A DNA stretch of 64,000 nucleotides from Glaciecola sp. KUL10 (GTDB taxonomy: Bacteria; Pseudomonadota; Gammaproteobacteria; Enterobacterales; Alteromonadaceae). The stretch spans positions 124,001 through 188,000 of the forward strand of contig NZ_BGNG01000006.1 of assembly GCF_003203515.1 (NCBI RefSeq). The letters are read 5' to 3'. Below the pieces are notes generated by a model that was given only the letters and a program-made list of their open reading frames with translations, had not been told where the DNA came from and searched no databases. Positions 38,350 to 48,465 of the stretch are shown piece after piece (within the stretch, counting starts at the first letter, position 1; each line of letters begins with the position of its first letter). Both the position numbers and the translations under genes were made by a program.

Positions 38350-39054
38350 CTATGAGACAGTTGCGGCAGGGCTGTTAAAAAAGAAGCCTTGTCCGTAACG
38401 AATGCCCAGTTCGCTTAATTCTGCAAGCGTTTCGCTGTCTTCGATATGTTCTGCAACTAATTTGGTTTGATACCGTTTGCACAAGGCCACTAATGGTATG
38501 ATTTGTGACAGTCTAGCCGCTTCATCGTGGACATTATTAGAAACACTCCCTCTGATTTTTAAAGCATCGACCCCAATTTTAAGTAGTTTTTCGAGTTCTG
38601 AATCTGCTGACTCGATATCGTCGATACTAATACTCAAGTTTTTACATTGAGCAACTAGCCTTTCAATCACTTGGATAGAGTCAAGTGCATCATCTATGGA
38701 CACTTCAATACCAAATAGGTCGTTATCTCTTTGTTTGCATTCGTTTACGAGCCAATCAACCATGTTTTCATCACGTAGGTCAGCCGATGATAAGTTAATG
38801 CTCCACGGCATCTGATGAGAAGAAAGGTACTGATGACCCAAAGCATAGATATGGTGAGTTAGTTCAATGTTTGCTTTTTCGCGATCAACGATATAAAGAA
38901 ACTCTGATGGGAGAAAAATGTGGTCAGACTCTGTTACTAACCTAGCCAAACACTCATAACGCCAAACCGTATTGTACTTTAAATCAATAATTGGTTGGAA
39001 GAACGGAACAACTCGTTCAATCGCAAACTCTGAGGTGACAAGACGTTGGTGCAT
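38350..39054 (-). CDS. stand-alone EAL-domain protein, partly degenerate
   Basis: 234 residues, all EAL fold. Conserved features: FFQPIIDL, ECLAR in place of EALxR, the Asn in SINLSS, the Glu in GIEVSIDD, a DD pair, the Lys in DALKIRG, the Glu in VAEHIED and the Gln in YGQGFFF. Against the consensus, the Asp of KID is Arg, and DDFGTGYSS has become DDIESADSE. Phosphodiesterase activity is doubtful; a c-di-GMP effector or protein-interaction role is more likely. It is convergent with the methyltransferase gene. Confidence 0.85.
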   Translation of the reverse strand: MHQRLVTSEFAIERVVPFFQPIIDLKYNTVWRYECLARLVTESDHIFLPSEFLYIVDREKANIELTHHIYALGHQYLSSHQMPWSINLSSADLRDENMVDWLVNECKQRDNDLFGIEVSIDDALDSIQVIERLVAQCKNLSISIDDIESADSELEKLLKIGVDALKIRGSVSNNVHDEAARLSQIIPLVALCKRYQTKLVAEHIEDSETLAELSELGIRYGQGFFFNSPAATVS

Positions 39055-39305
39055 TATAATTCCGCTTTCTGACTGTTACCCCTTTATCGGCAACATTCTT
39101 AATTAAACCACTCACTTATGGTTTAAAAAGTATACAAAGCAATACATAGGTCTATCTATTCATTATTGTTAGGGTAACTCCAGTTATTTACCAATCAAAT
39201 CCGACAATAGACGATAGGTGTATGTGAACCATTATTTTATATTTTGGTAAAAGTACTATCTTCATGTAGAATTTCGTGATCTAAGTTTTCAGGTGGTATT
39301 TCAAT

Positions 39306-40928
39306 TTGGCTAAAGCAGAGGTAAGCCTTGACCATTTGTATCGGGTATTCACAAAACCCGAGCACAATGATTCAACGCTAACCAAGATTGAGCAACATTT
39401 GTCTGACAATATTTCAGACTTCCTGTCTCAACATGTGGTTACAAAGAAAACGTCTTTGGAAGAGATTGAACAAGATTTCTTTGACGCTCACGTGCCTGAT
39501 TCCCCGGAGTTTGTCTCGACGCATGCCGAGAATTTGCTTGATAAACTGGTTTCTCACTCGGTCAACACCTATTCGCCAACGTTTATTGGCCATATGACCT
39601 CTGCCTTACCTTATTTTCATCTTACGCTTGCCAAACTACTGGTGGGCTTGAATCAAAACCTAGTTAAAATCGAAACGTCAAAAGCGTTTACGCCGCTAGA
39701 AAGGCAAACGCTTGGTATGCTACATAACTTAATCTATCAGCGTGAGGGTAGTTTCTATGAAGCACACTTACATAGCGCGAAACATGCACTTGGCGCCTTT
39801 TGTTCAGGCGGGACCATTGCAAACATCACCGCGCTTTGGGTAGCTCGAAACAAATGTTTAAGCGCCAATGGCATTTTTAAAGGGGTTGCAAAAGAGGGCT
39901 TAGCCGCCGCTTATCGTCATTACGGTATTAAAAATCTAGGAATTATGTCTTCTAATCGTGGGCATTACTCACTTTCCAAAACAGTTGATGTATTAGGCAT
40001 TGGCCGCGACAACATGCTCACTGTACAAAGCCCAACACAAACCCTGTGCCCAAAACAAGCCTTAGCGTTGGGCAAGGCATATCAAGCAAGTGGTAATAAG
40101 CTACTAGCAATTGTAGGAGTCGCGGGTACGACTGAAACGGGACATGTCGACCCGTTAAATGAACTAGCTGATGTCGCTGAAGAGCTCGGTTGTTGGTTTC
40201 ATGTCGATGCCGCGTGGGGTGGTGCAACGCTTTTCTCTGAAAAATATCGCGGTATTCTCAACGGTATAGAAAGAGCCGATTCGGTTACTATTGATGCGCA
40301 TAAGCAAATGTATGTACCGATGGGGGCTGGAATGGTGTTGTTTAAAGATCCAGAAAACAGTAATGCTGTGCGCCACCATGCGCAATATATTTTGCGACAC
40401 GGTTCAAAAGACTTAGGCGCAACTACCTTAGAAGGGTCACGAAATGGCATGGCGATGATGGTGTATTCATCCTTGCATATTTTCGGGCGCAAGGGATATG
40501 AGCTTTTGATCAACAAATGCATTGAGCAAGCCAAGCATTTTGCTCAAATGATAGAAAATCACAATATGTTTGAGTTGGTGACGAAGCCGACTTTATCACT
40601 GCTTACATATCGCTTGAGACCTGCCAGTTTAGTCAATCTAGATAAATTCACTACCGTAGATATCGAGCGAATCAATAATGAACTCAACACCCTCACAGTC
40701 TCCATTCAAAAACAACAACGTGAAGCTGGAAAGTCATTTGTTTCAAGAACGCGTATCGAAGTCGAGCGCTACCACGGTCAAGTGATTACTGTGTTTAGGG
40801 TGGTATTGGCAAACCCGTTAACCACGCATGAGCATTTAGAGCAAATTCTAGAAGAACAAGTTGAGCTTGCTAGCAAACACGCAACTTGGTTGAAGCTTAG
40901 CGAAGAAATATTTGAAGCCATCGCTTAA
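39306..40928 (+). CDS. panP: pyridoxal-dependent aspartate 1-decarboxylase PanP
   Basis: 540 residues from a TTG start preceded by AGGTGG. It has the group II PLP-decarboxylase fold: FCSGGTIANITALWVARN, HVDAAWGGATLFSEK and the PLP lysine in TIDAHKQMYVPMGAGM (Lys333). Length and the 110-residue N-terminal region match PanP, which makes beta-alanine from aspartate for coenzyme A in Vibrio and relatives lacking PanD. Glutamate decarboxylase is the alternative, but the family length and motifs favour PanP. Confidence 0.88.
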   Translation: MAKAEVSLDHLYRVFTKPEHNDSTLTKIEQHLSDNISDFLSQHVVTKKTSLEEIEQDFFDAHVPDSPEFVSTHAENLLDKLVSHSVNTYSPTFIGHMTSALPYFHLTLAKLLVGLNQNLVKIETSKAFTPLERQTLGMLHNLIYQREGSFYEAHLHSAKHALGAFCSGGTIANITALWVARNKCLSANGIFKGVAKEGLAAAYRHYGIKNLGIMSSNRGHYSLSKTVDVLGIGRDNMLTVQSPTQTLCPKQALALGKAYQASGNKLLAIVGVAGTTETGHVDPLNELADVAEELGCWFHVDAAWGGATLFSEKYRGILNGIERADSVTIDAHKQMYVPMGAGMVLFKDPENSNAVRHHAQYILRHGSKDLGATTLEGSRNGMAMMVYSSLHIFGRKGYELLINKCIEQAKHFAQMIENHNMFELVTKPTLSLLTYRLRPASLVNLDKFTTVDIERINNELNTLTVSIQKQQREAGKSFVSRTRIEVERYHGQVITVFRVVLANPLTTHEHLEQILEEQVELASKHATWLKLSEEIFEAIA

Positions 40929-41054
40929 GTTTCAAATAGTGATAACTAAACCATTAACTTGGTACTCAATTGTAAACCTTTTGTGATACTTTCGGGATAA
41001 CTCCCGCGCATACTTTTTCTCGTGTTCTAGTCAAACAACTAACGAGGAAAAATC

Positions 41055-41771
41055 ATGACAACACTTACACGTATTACTAAATCAATCGCGCTGGCAAGTG
41101 GTCTAGCGGTTGCTTCATCTGCATCATTTGCAGCAGATCTTGAAATTACCATTCAAAACTTAACGGCAGGCATTTATTTTACTCCCTTAGCAGTTGTTGC
41201 TCATACACCTGATGCAAGTCTGTTCGAGATCGGCGAAGAAGCTACACCAGAGCTTCAAGAAATGGCTGAAGGCGGAAGCTTGGCAGGTTTAGCTGGCATT
41301 GCAACTAGTATCAATGCAAATGTAGTTGCAAACCCTGCGGGCGGCCTTTTAGGTCCAACTGCTACAACAACAGCAACATTAACAAATGACGATGGCAACT
41401 CAGTGTTATCAATAGTCGCGATGATTTTACCTTCAAACGACGGGTTTGTTGGTCTTGATAACTGGCAGATCCCGACTGAAGCAGGCACTTATACGGTGTA
41501 TCTAAATGCATATGATGCAGGTACAGAAGCCAATGACGAATTGCGTGGCGGCGGTGCACCAGGTGCGCCAGGTATGCCAGTTCCACCACCACTTGATCCT
41601 CTGTTAGGCACTGGCGGAAGTGGCGTGTCTTCGGCTATTACTAACGATACTGTTCACATTCATCCAGGTAATATTGGTGATGCTGATCCAACTGGTGGTG
41701 CAAGCGATGTTGCCAATACTGTTCACCGTTGGTTAAACCCTGTAGCTAAGGTCACAATTACAGTTAGCTAA
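41055..41771 (+). CDS. secreted spondin-domain protein
   Basis: 238 residues. A signal peptide ends SFAA-D. The spondin_N-type domain begins LEITIQNLTAGIYFTPLAVVAHT and includes ASLFEIGEEATPELQEMAEGG, SIVAMILPSNDGFVGLDNWQIP and YDAGTEANDEL, ending VHRWLNPVAKVTITVS. The Gly/Pro-rich loop GGGAPGAPGMPVPPPLDP is an insertion. F-spondin domains bind extracellular ligands and Ca2+ in animals; the bacterial role is unknown. A second spondin gene follows in 11 bases. Confidence 0.88.
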   Translation: MTTLTRITKSIALASGLAVASSASFAADLEITIQNLTAGIYFTPLAVVAHTPDASLFEIGEEATPELQEMAEGGSLAGLAGIATSINANVVANPAGGLLGPTATTTATLTNDDGNSVLSIVAMILPSNDGFVGLDNWQIPTEAGTYTVYLNAYDAGTEANDELRGGGAPGAPGMPVPPPLDPLLGTGGSGVSSAITNDTVHIHPGNIGDADPTGGASDVANTVHRWLNPVAKVTITVS

Positions 41772-41782
41772 GGAGACTTATC

Positions 41783-42538
41783 ATGAAATTACAAAGCAAA
41801 AATATATTTAAGTTAGGGCTGCTAGCTTTATCAATTGCTGCAATAAGTGCTTGTTCAGACGAAAAAGAATTTGTTGAAGTTGAAGTACCTGTCGACCGAA
41901 TAGTTGAAGTGGAAGTACCCGCGCCAGTGCCAGAACCTGTTAATTTTGTTTACCAAGTAACGGTGACAAATATGACCGCTGCACAACCTTTATCACCTGT
42001 TGCCGTGGTTGCTCACGAATCCGGTAACCTCTGGTATGTCGGTCAGGCTGCGAGTGTTGAGCTGGAACAATTAGCTGAAGGTGGCGACAACTCGGGCTTG
42101 TTAGCGACTGGCGGTGCTTTGGCGACAGCGGGTGGTGCAGCCCCAATTGGTCCAGGTAATAGCGAGACAATTGAAATCACCGTGGTTGATAAAGAAGACG
42201 CACTTTTATCATTTGCAACCATGCTGGTGAATACAAATGACGCTTTTGCCGGTCTTGATGCATATAACCTTGGAAGTTTGAGTGAAGCGGGGATGTCATG
42301 GACGACTGTCCTCCCCACACTTGACGCAGGTACGGAAATGAATAACGAAGCGGCGGGCACTATTCCAGGTCCTGCTGATGGCGGTGAAGGCTACAACCCA
42401 ACACGCAGCGGTCGCGGTATTGTTTATTTCCATCAAGGTGCAGTGACATCTGACGACGGTTTAGATTCATCTGTACTGACCGCTGCTCATAAGTTTGATA
42501 ATCCATCGGTAAGAGTGACAGTGACTAGAATGCAGTAA
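41783..42538 (+). CDS. spondin-domain lipoprotein
   Basis: 251 residues. The lipobox AISAC gives a membrane-anchored protein. A Val-Glu-Pro repeat linker (VEVEVPVDRIVEVEVPAP) precedes a second spondin_N-type domain (YQVTVTNMTAAQPLSPVAVVAHE, LLSFATMLVNTNDAFAGLDAYN, TLDAGTEMNNEAAG). It is clearly paralogous to the previous gene, which is secreted rather than anchored. Both are followed by a two-component system. Confidence 0.88.
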   Translation: MKLQSKNIFKLGLLALSIAAISACSDEKEFVEVEVPVDRIVEVEVPAPVPEPVNFVYQVTVTNMTAAQPLSPVAVVAHESGNLWYVGQAASVELEQLAEGGDNSGLLATGGALATAGGAAPIGPGNSETIEITVVDKEDALLSFATMLVNTNDAFAGLDAYNLGSLSEAGMSWTTVLPTLDAGTEMNNEAAGTIPGPADGGEGYNPTRSGRGIVYFHQGAVTSDDGLDSSVLTAAHKFDNPSVRVTVTRMQ

Positions 42539-42662
42539 GCCCTGCGCATTACTTGTCACTCTTTTGGTGGTAGTCAAAATGATAGTGCAGTTTAACTATC
42601 ATTGATAAGATGTTGGCAGTTGTTGCTTTGCTTCAACTGCCAATATTTTTAAGGAGAAAAGA

Positions 42663-43382
42663 ATGGCTGATAACGTTCTTGTCGTAGAAGATGACCTCGA
42701 TATCGCAACCCTCATTAAAGTTAATTTAAGCGAACTCGGATTGTCCATTGATCATTTTGCTGATGGTCAAGCTGGTTGTAACGCAGCCTTAGAAAAAGAG
42801 TACAGCTTAATATTGTTAGATGTCATGCTTCCTTCAATGAATGGCCTTGATATATGTCGCAAAGTACGTGACAGTAAACCAGAACAAGCAATCGTAATGC
42901 TGACTGCAAAAAACTCTGAAACTGATAGAGTCTTAGGGCTAGAATTAGGTGCTGACGATTACATGACTAAACCGTTTAGCATTAGAGAGTTACAAGCTCG
43001 TGTGCGCTCTCAAATACGAAAAGCGCATTTGTTGCAACAGGCAAATAATCACCATGCACAACCCAGTAACATTATTTCGAGTGGTGAGCTGCTAATTAAC
43101 CAGCAAACCCGCGAAGCAACTCGTAATGGCGAGCCTTTAGATTTGACCGCTACTGAATTTGACTTGCTTTATCACTTGATGGGGCACCCCAATCAAGTAT
43201 TTTCACGCACGCAGTTATTAGAGTCTGTTTGGGGTTATCAACACTCAGGTTATGAGCATACGGTTAATTCACATATTAATCGCTTGCGCGCAAAGGTAGA
43301 ACATAGTGCTACCGATCCTCAATACGTTCAAACTGTATGGGGCGTAGGGTATAAATTTAACACGCAACACAAGGCAAGTTAG
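42663..43382 (+). CDS. OmpR-family response regulator
   Basis: 239 residues. The receiver domain has the acidic pair ED at 9-10, phospho-acceptor Asp53 (LLDVMLP) and Lys103 (MTKPF). The winged-helix DNA-binding domain carries LTATEFDLLYHLMGHPNQVFSR and VNSHINRLRAKVE. AAGGAG is well placed before the ATG. Its kinase partner follows after one base. The spondin genes are the natural candidate targets. Confidence 0.95.
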   Translation: MADNVLVVEDDLDIATLIKVNLSELGLSIDHFADGQAGCNAALEKEYSLILLDVMLPSMNGLDICRKVRDSKPEQAIVMLTAKNSETDRVLGLELGADDYMTKPFSIRELQARVRSQIRKAHLLQQANNHHAQPSNIISSGELLINQQTREATRNGEPLDLTATEFDLLYHLMGHPNQVFSRTQLLESVWGYQHSGYEHTVNSHINRLRAKVEHSATDPQYVQTVWGVGYKFNTQHKAS

Positions 43383-43383
43383 T

Positions 43384-44877
43384 ATGTGGCCGATTAGACT
43401 GTGTTTCTATCAGCGCTTATCCGTATCGTTAGTCGCTGGGTTCTTGATTATCCTTAGTTTGTTTATGGTTGCGTCGACAGAAGTTAACGACACTATGAAA
43501 AACGAAAGTTCTCAGCGATTGCATATCGATTTAGCGAAACATTTGGTGCACGACAACCCGATTCTTCAGACAGGCGTGTACGATTACGATGCACTTAAGA
43601 ATCTATTTCATACCTTAATGGTACTTGGGCCTAGTTTTGAATTCTATTTTGTCGATCCTCAAGGGGTTATCAAAACATATTCTAAAGACATAGGTGAAGT
43701 CGCTTTAGATAAAATTGATTTAGCGCCAGTTAAAGAATTCATCAATGGCACCGCGACAATGCCTATCGTGGGGGACGATCCTAAATCATTGGACAAGCAA
43801 AAAATCTTTTCTGCTGAAGCGGTATACAACAACGACCAATTGCAAGGTTATTTGTATGTGATTATAGGTGGTGAACGGTATGACACTATCGCACAAAATC
43901 TGAAACGTAGCCGAGGTGTTCAATATCTAGTGCTGATTATCGTTGCGGGTTCATTATTTTTGTTGTTTGCTTTGTTATTACTATTCAGGTTCTTTACAGC
44001 GCCTTTAAAGCAATTATCTGACGATATGGACCAATTCAGAGCGGGTGGCTTTGATTTGTCAAAAGCGGGCATTGAGACACGTCCATGGAAAGATGACAGT
44101 CGCAACGAAGTACAACGCTTGGGTAACTCGTTTAATCAGATGATTGAGCATATCGATATGCAGCTTCGACAGCTTAAGCAAACTGACCTAGCACGCAAAA
44201 CCATGCTGGCTGACTTGTCGCATGACCTTCGCACTCCGCTGGCTAATCTACAAGGCTTTATCGAAACGCTTGCATTAAAAGGCGAGCAAATAAGTCCAGA
44301 AGAACGTGCTGAATTTATGCAAATCTCGCTTAAAAATTTACATAATTTGAAGCACTTGATTGACCAAATTTTTGAATTGGCATATTTAGAAGGCGGTCAC
44401 GTTACTCTTAAAAAAGAGTCTATTGTGTTAGCTGAATTACTGCACGATATCGCTGCTAAGTTTACTTTTAAGGCTGAAAATAAAGACCTTAAAATAAACG
44501 TAAATGCAGGCAATCAAAACGCTTATGTCTACGCTGATATCGGCAAATTGGAGCGAGTGCTTACAAACCTTATAGAAAATGCAATTAGACATACTCATGC
44601 AGGTGGGTCTATCAATATCAACGTATTGGAACGAAACGAAGAGCTGGTGGTAGAAGTCAAAGATACCGGTGTAGGGATCAGCGAAAAAGAACTTAACTAT
44701 ATCTTTGATGCGCGCTATCAAGCATCGAATAAAGAAGACGATGCTCAGCTTCATGCGGGCCTAGGTTTGGCGATTTGCCAAAAGCTCATGATACTTTTAG
44801 ATTCAAAACTAGAAGTCAGCAGTGAGTTAGGCAAAGGCACGAGTTTTAGTTTTAGTTTGTCTCAAATAAAACCATAA
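43384..44877 (+). CDS. sensor histidine kinase
   Basis: 497 residues. Two membrane helices (near residues 12-32 and 181-203) flank a periplasmic sensor domain of about 145 residues. Then come a HAMP domain, the H-box ADLSHDLRTPLANLQG (His280), and a HATPase_c domain with the N-box NLIENAIRH, DTGVGIS and GLGLAICQKL. It phosphorylates the adjacent regulator. The signal is unknown; the sensor domain could monitor the spondin proteins or their ligand. Confidence 0.94.
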   Translation: MWPIRLCFYQRLSVSLVAGFLIILSLFMVASTEVNDTMKNESSQRLHIDLAKHLVHDNPILQTGVYDYDALKNLFHTLMVLGPSFEFYFVDPQGVIKTYSKDIGEVALDKIDLAPVKEFINGTATMPIVGDDPKSLDKQKIFSAEAVYNNDQLQGYLYVIIGGERYDTIAQNLKRSRGVQYLVLIIVAGSLFLLFALLLLFRFFTAPLKQLSDDMDQFRAGGFDLSKAGIETRPWKDDSRNEVQRLGNSFNQMIEHIDMQLRQLKQTDLARKTMLADLSHDLRTPLANLQGFIETLALKGEQISPEERAEFMQISLKNLHNLKHLIDQIFELAYLEGGHVTLKKESIVLAELLHDIAAKFTFKAENKDLKINVNAGNQNAYVYADIGKLERVLTNLIENAIRHTHAGGSININVLERNEELVVEVKDTGVGISEKELNYIFDARYQASNKEDDAQLHAGLGLAICQKLMILLDSKLEVSSELGKGTSFSFSLSQIKP

Positions 44878-45088
44878 GTATAACTTCGCATTTCATCACT
44901 AATTTCAGACTAAAATCTACTTTACATAAAAGCACAACAGTACGCTTGTTGTGCTTGTTTAAATCAAATAACTAAATATATCGGCTTTATTTGAACTGAT
45001 CCTACACTGTCATTATTTGTTCATGAAGATTACTGCATAAACAGTTATTCTACGTATCGCTAGTTAATCCTTTACTTGAGAGAGTGAA

Positions 45089-45844
45089 ATGCAAATATTC
45101 GTCGACACTCATAGCCATACCATTGCCAGTACCCATGCCTACAGTACCTTAGGTGAGTACGTTGCAGAAGCAAAACGGAAAGGCATGCAAATGTTCTCTT
45201 TAACTGAGCATGGCCCCGATATGCCAGATTCTCCTCACCCATGGCACTTCGGAAACCGCAAAGTCATCCCTAGAATTATTGATGGTATTGCTATTTTAAA
45301 AGGTATCGAAGCCAATATAAGAGAACCAAGTGGGGGCTTGGATATCCCAGAGGGGATGCTTAGCTACCTAGACTTCGCGATAGCCAGTTTTCATGAACCT
45401 GTATTTACACCAGGCTCAAAAAAAGAACATACACGAGCGATTATTAACAGTATGAAGACCGGTCATTGCCAAATACTAGGGCACTTAGGCAACCCCAATT
45501 ACCCATTTCATCATGATGAAGTGATAAAGGCAGCGAAAGATTTAAACGTGCTTGTTGAAATAAATAATAGTTCACTTACCCATAGCAGAGCAGGTAGTGA
45601 AAAGAACTGCAAAGCAATTATGGAATGCATCGATAAACATGATTGGAAAGTCGTCTTTTCAAGTGATGCTCACATTGCGCATCATTTGGGGGAGTTTACT
45701 GAGAGTATCGAAATCGCCAAGCAAATTGGATTTCCCGAATCACGCATAGTTAATCAGAACGCTGAACGCTTTTTAAGGTTTTTGGGGGAGCATGGAAAGT
45801 CTGTTGCGGTTGAGCTTGCAGACTGGTCTGCAAGCCACACATAA
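45089..45844 (+). CDS. PHP-domain phosphatase (YcdX-like)
   Basis: 251 residues of the PHP fold. Metal-binding motifs are DTHSHTIAS near the N-terminus, LTEHGPDMPDSPHPWHFGN, ILGHLGNPNYPFH and FSSDAHIAHHLGEF. E. coli YcdX binds three zinc ions and acts as a phosphatase of uncertain natural substrate. It is convergent with ntrC, leaving seven bases between stops. Confidence 0.92.
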   Translation: MQIFVDTHSHTIASTHAYSTLGEYVAEAKRKGMQMFSLTEHGPDMPDSPHPWHFGNRKVIPRIIDGIAILKGIEANIREPSGGLDIPEGMLSYLDFAIASFHEPVFTPGSKKEHTRAIINSMKTGHCQILGHLGNPNYPFHHDEVIKAAKDLNVLVEINNSSLTHSRAGSEKNCKAIMECIDKHDWKVVFSSDAHIAHHLGEFTESIEIAKQIGFPESRIVNQNAERFLRFLGEHGKSVAVELADWSASHT

Positions 45845-45851
45845 TACTAGG

Positions 45852-47261
45852 CTAGGCCTCTACGTTCAGCTCTTTAAGCTTACGAGTGAGAGTATTTCTT
45901 CCCCAACCGAGACGTTTAGCTGCCTCTTGTTTGTGACCATGAGTGTGCGCTAAGGCTCGCTCAAGAAGCACTTTTTCAAAGCTAATAAGCGCTGTATCTA
46001 AAATGTCATTCTGACCCGCATTAAGTTGATAATCGGCCCACTGTGAAAGTAAGGCTTTCCAGTCATTGGACTGACCTTGTACTTCGACTTCCTCGGGTTG
46101 ATGCATCAACTCTTGAGGTAAGTCGTTTGGCAGAATTTCTTGCCCACTTGCCATCACGGTTAACCATCGACAAGTGTTTTCGAGTTGCCTCACGTTACCC
46201 GGCCAGGGTAATTGACAGAGCATCTTCTCGGCAGCTTTGCTGAGTATTTTTACTTCGACTCCTAACTCTTTGCCTGCTTTAGCAAGAAAATGCTGGGCGA
46301 GCAGTGGAATGTCTTCGCGTCTTTCATTTAATGATGGTATATGAATGCGAATTACGTTTAAGCGGTGATACAAATCCTCTCTAAACTTGCCTAATGTGAC
46401 TTGCTTCTCTAAATTCTGGTGGGTTGCCGCGATAATTCTGACGTCCACACTGACCGGATTGTGCCCACCAACACGATAAAATTGGCCGTCGGCTAATACT
46501 CTTAGTAGTCGAGTTTGCACATCAAGTGGCATGTCTCCGATTTCATCTAAAAATAGCGTACCACCGTTAGCTTGTTCAAAGCGCCCTTGTCTTGCGGCGG
46601 CGGCACCGGTAAATGCACCTTTTTCGTGACCAAATAATTCTGATTCAATCAAGTCGGCAGGAATCGCAGCCATATTTAATGCAACAAAGGTATTTGCCGA
46701 GCGTGGACTGTGCTTATGCAATGCATGCGCTACAAGCTCTTTACCCGTGCCTGACTGACCATTTATGAGTACACTAATTGAGCTCCTTGATAATCTACCG
46801 ACTGCTCTGAATACCTCTTGCATAGCAGGTGCTTCACCAATGATTTCTGAAGCTGGGTTTTGGACTTCAGTTTGCTTTAATTTGGTTTGTTCTTTGGCGT
46901 GTTCTAGCGCGCGCTTGGTCAGAGTGATGGCATCATCAACATCAAATGGCTTTGGCAAATATTCAAATGCACCGCCTTGATAGGCGTTAACTGCGCTGTC
47001 TAAATCGGAATGGGCGGTCATGATGATCACGGGCAAATCGGGTAAATGCTCATGCACGTGTGTCAATAAGGTCATGCCATCCATTTGCGGCATGCGAACA
47101 TCTGATATTATTACCTGTGGCGCTTGCCCAGATTCAATTTGAAGTAACACATCCTGTGGATTTTCAAAGCTTACACAGGCGATTTTTGCGGCCTGCAATG
47201 CCTTTTGCAGAACCCATCTGATAGAACTGTCGTCATCTACTATCCATACTGGTTCGTTCAT
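45852..47261 (-). CDS. ntrC: nitrogen regulator NtrC
   Basis: 469 residues: a receiver domain with Asp54 ([12 protein letters not shown]), a sigma-54 AAA+ domain with Walker A GQSGTGKE, the sigma-54-contacting GAFTGA loop and [10 protein letters not shown], and a C-terminal Fis-type HTH ([20 protein letters not shown]). It activates sigma-54 promoters when phosphorylated by NtrB. It is transcribed with ntrB, two bases apart. NtrC boxes before ntrB and glnA fit its role. Confidence 0.97.
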   Translation of the reverse strand: MNEPVWIVDDDSSIRWVLQKALQAAKIACVSFENPQDVLLQIESGQAPQVIISDVRMPQMDGMTLLTHVHEHLPDLPVIIMTAHSDLDSAVNAYQGGAFEYLPKPFDVDDAITLTKRALEHAKEQTKLKQTEVQNPASEIIGEAPAMQEVFRAVGRLSRSSISVLINGQSGTGKELVAHALHKHSPRSANTFVALNMAAIPADLIESELFGHEKGAFTGAAAARQGRFEQANGGTLFLDEIGDMPLDVQTRLLRVLADGQFYRVGGHNPVSVDVRIIAATHQNLEKQVTLGKFREDLYHRLNVIRIHIPSLNERREDIPLLAQHFLAKAGKELGVEVKILSKAAEKMLCQLPWPGNVRQLENTCRWLTVMASGQEILPNDLPQELMHQPEEVEVQGQSNDWKALLSQWADYQLNAGQNDILDTALISFEKVLLERALAHTHGHKQEAAKRLGWGRNTLTRKLKELNVEA

Positions 47262-47263
47262 TT

Positions 47264-48340
47264 TTACAATACTCTTTTTGTAATAGGTAAATAAATTTTA
47301 AATTCGGTATGTCCCACAAAACTTTCGACATCTATTTTTCCGTTATGATGTTCTGCTAAGGTTTGTGCGATTGATAAACCTAAACCGCTACCGTTCGATT
47401 TAGAGGTCACCATAGGGTAGAACAGGGTATCTTTTAATGCTGGTGGGATACCTGGGCCGTTATCTATGATGCTGATCACCAAAACAATGGGATATTGTTT
47501 TTGTTGAATCACAATTTGTCGCTCAATTCGTGTTTTAAATGTAATTCGTGCGTTCTCAGTCTGTGATGATTTTAGGGCTTGCATACTATTTCGGGCAATG
47601 TTGAGCAAAACCTGCTGAATCATATCTTGGTCGATCATTAAGTCAGGTAATGAGGGATCGTAGTCTCTGCGAACATCAATGTTGTGACTCACGTCAACGT
47701 CTATTACAGACCTTACTTTCTCAATGACTTCATGAATATTCTGCCAACGTTTTTGCGGCACCGAATTGGGACCTAAAAGGCGATCGACTAGATTTCTTAA
47801 ACGATCAGACTGTTCGATAATCATTTGTGTAAATTCTTTTTGATCGTCAGTTGCCAACTCTTTTTGAAGTAATTGAGCCGCACCTCTAATACCGCCAAGT
47901 GGATTCTTTATTTCGTGTGCCAGTCCTCTGACAAGCTCTTTTGCTGCCTGTTGCTGTGCGTGTTGTTGGGTTTCTTGTGTAATTTTACGCTGTTTGTCTA
48001 TTTGTCGAACTTCGAGCACCATGAGTGGGATGTCTTTGTCCACTATAAACGTGACGGTGACGTCTGCTAGAAAGCATTTTCCGTCTTTCAAACATAGTTG
48101 TGCTTCAGTTTCGATAAAGTCTTCATGATTAACAAATGCAGAATCGAACTTTTCTTTATCGAAGCCATCATCAATAAAAAAGTCATTAAATGGACGATCT
48201 TTAGTTTGACTTCTACCTGTTTCTAATAGAGCTAGCCCCGCGTCATTAGTAAAATGTATAGTGAAAGACTGATCAAGAACAAACACCGAAGTCTTTAACA
48301 AACTAACAATGTGTTCTAAGTCTAAACTATTATTTTGCAT
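47264..48340 (-). CDS. ntrB: nitrogen sensor kinase NtrB
   Basis: 358 residues: an N-terminal PAS domain (VFVLDQSFTIHFTNDAGLALLE), the H-box VRGLAHEIKNPLGGIRGAAQLL (His142) and a HATPase with VLLNIARNSMQAL and DNGPGIP. It is a soluble cytoplasmic kinase controlled by PII proteins. An NtrC box lies 25 bases upstream of the start, so autoregulation is likely. Confidence 0.97.
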   Translation of the reverse strand: MQNNSLDLEHIVSLLKTSVFVLDQSFTIHFTNDAGLALLETGRSQTKDRPFNDFFIDDGFDKEKFDSAFVNHEDFIETEAQLCLKDGKCFLADVTVTFIVDKDIPLMVLEVRQIDKQRKITQETQQHAQQQAAKELVRGLAHEIKNPLGGIRGAAQLLQKELATDDQKEFTQMIIEQSDRLRNLVDRLLGPNSVPQKRWQNIHEVIEKVRSVIDVDVSHNIDVRRDYDPSLPDLMIDQDMIQQVLLNIARNSMQALKSSQTENARITFKTRIERQIVIQQKQYPIVLVISIIDNGPGIPPALKDTLFYPMVTSKSNGSGLGLSIAQTLAEHHNGKIDVESFVGHTEFKIYLPITKRVL

Positions 48341-48364
48341 CTTTTTGAGTCACCTAATTTCAAT

Positions 48365-48381
48365 TGCACCAAAATGGGTCG
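48365..48381. promoter_or_regulatory. NtrC-binding site upstream of ntrB
   Basis: TGCACCAAAATGGGTCG matches the NtrC consensus TGCACC-N5-TGGTGCA well in its left arm and partly in its right arm. It lies where the enterobacterial glnL promoter site does. Probably NtrC represses or tunes ntrBC there. Confidence 0.8.
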
Positions 48382-48465
48382 GCAGGTTTGTTGTGATGTT
48401 TAGACGCCTAAAAACCAATTTAAAACATAAATAATTAACTTATGTAAATCAGAAGCTTATAGTTA

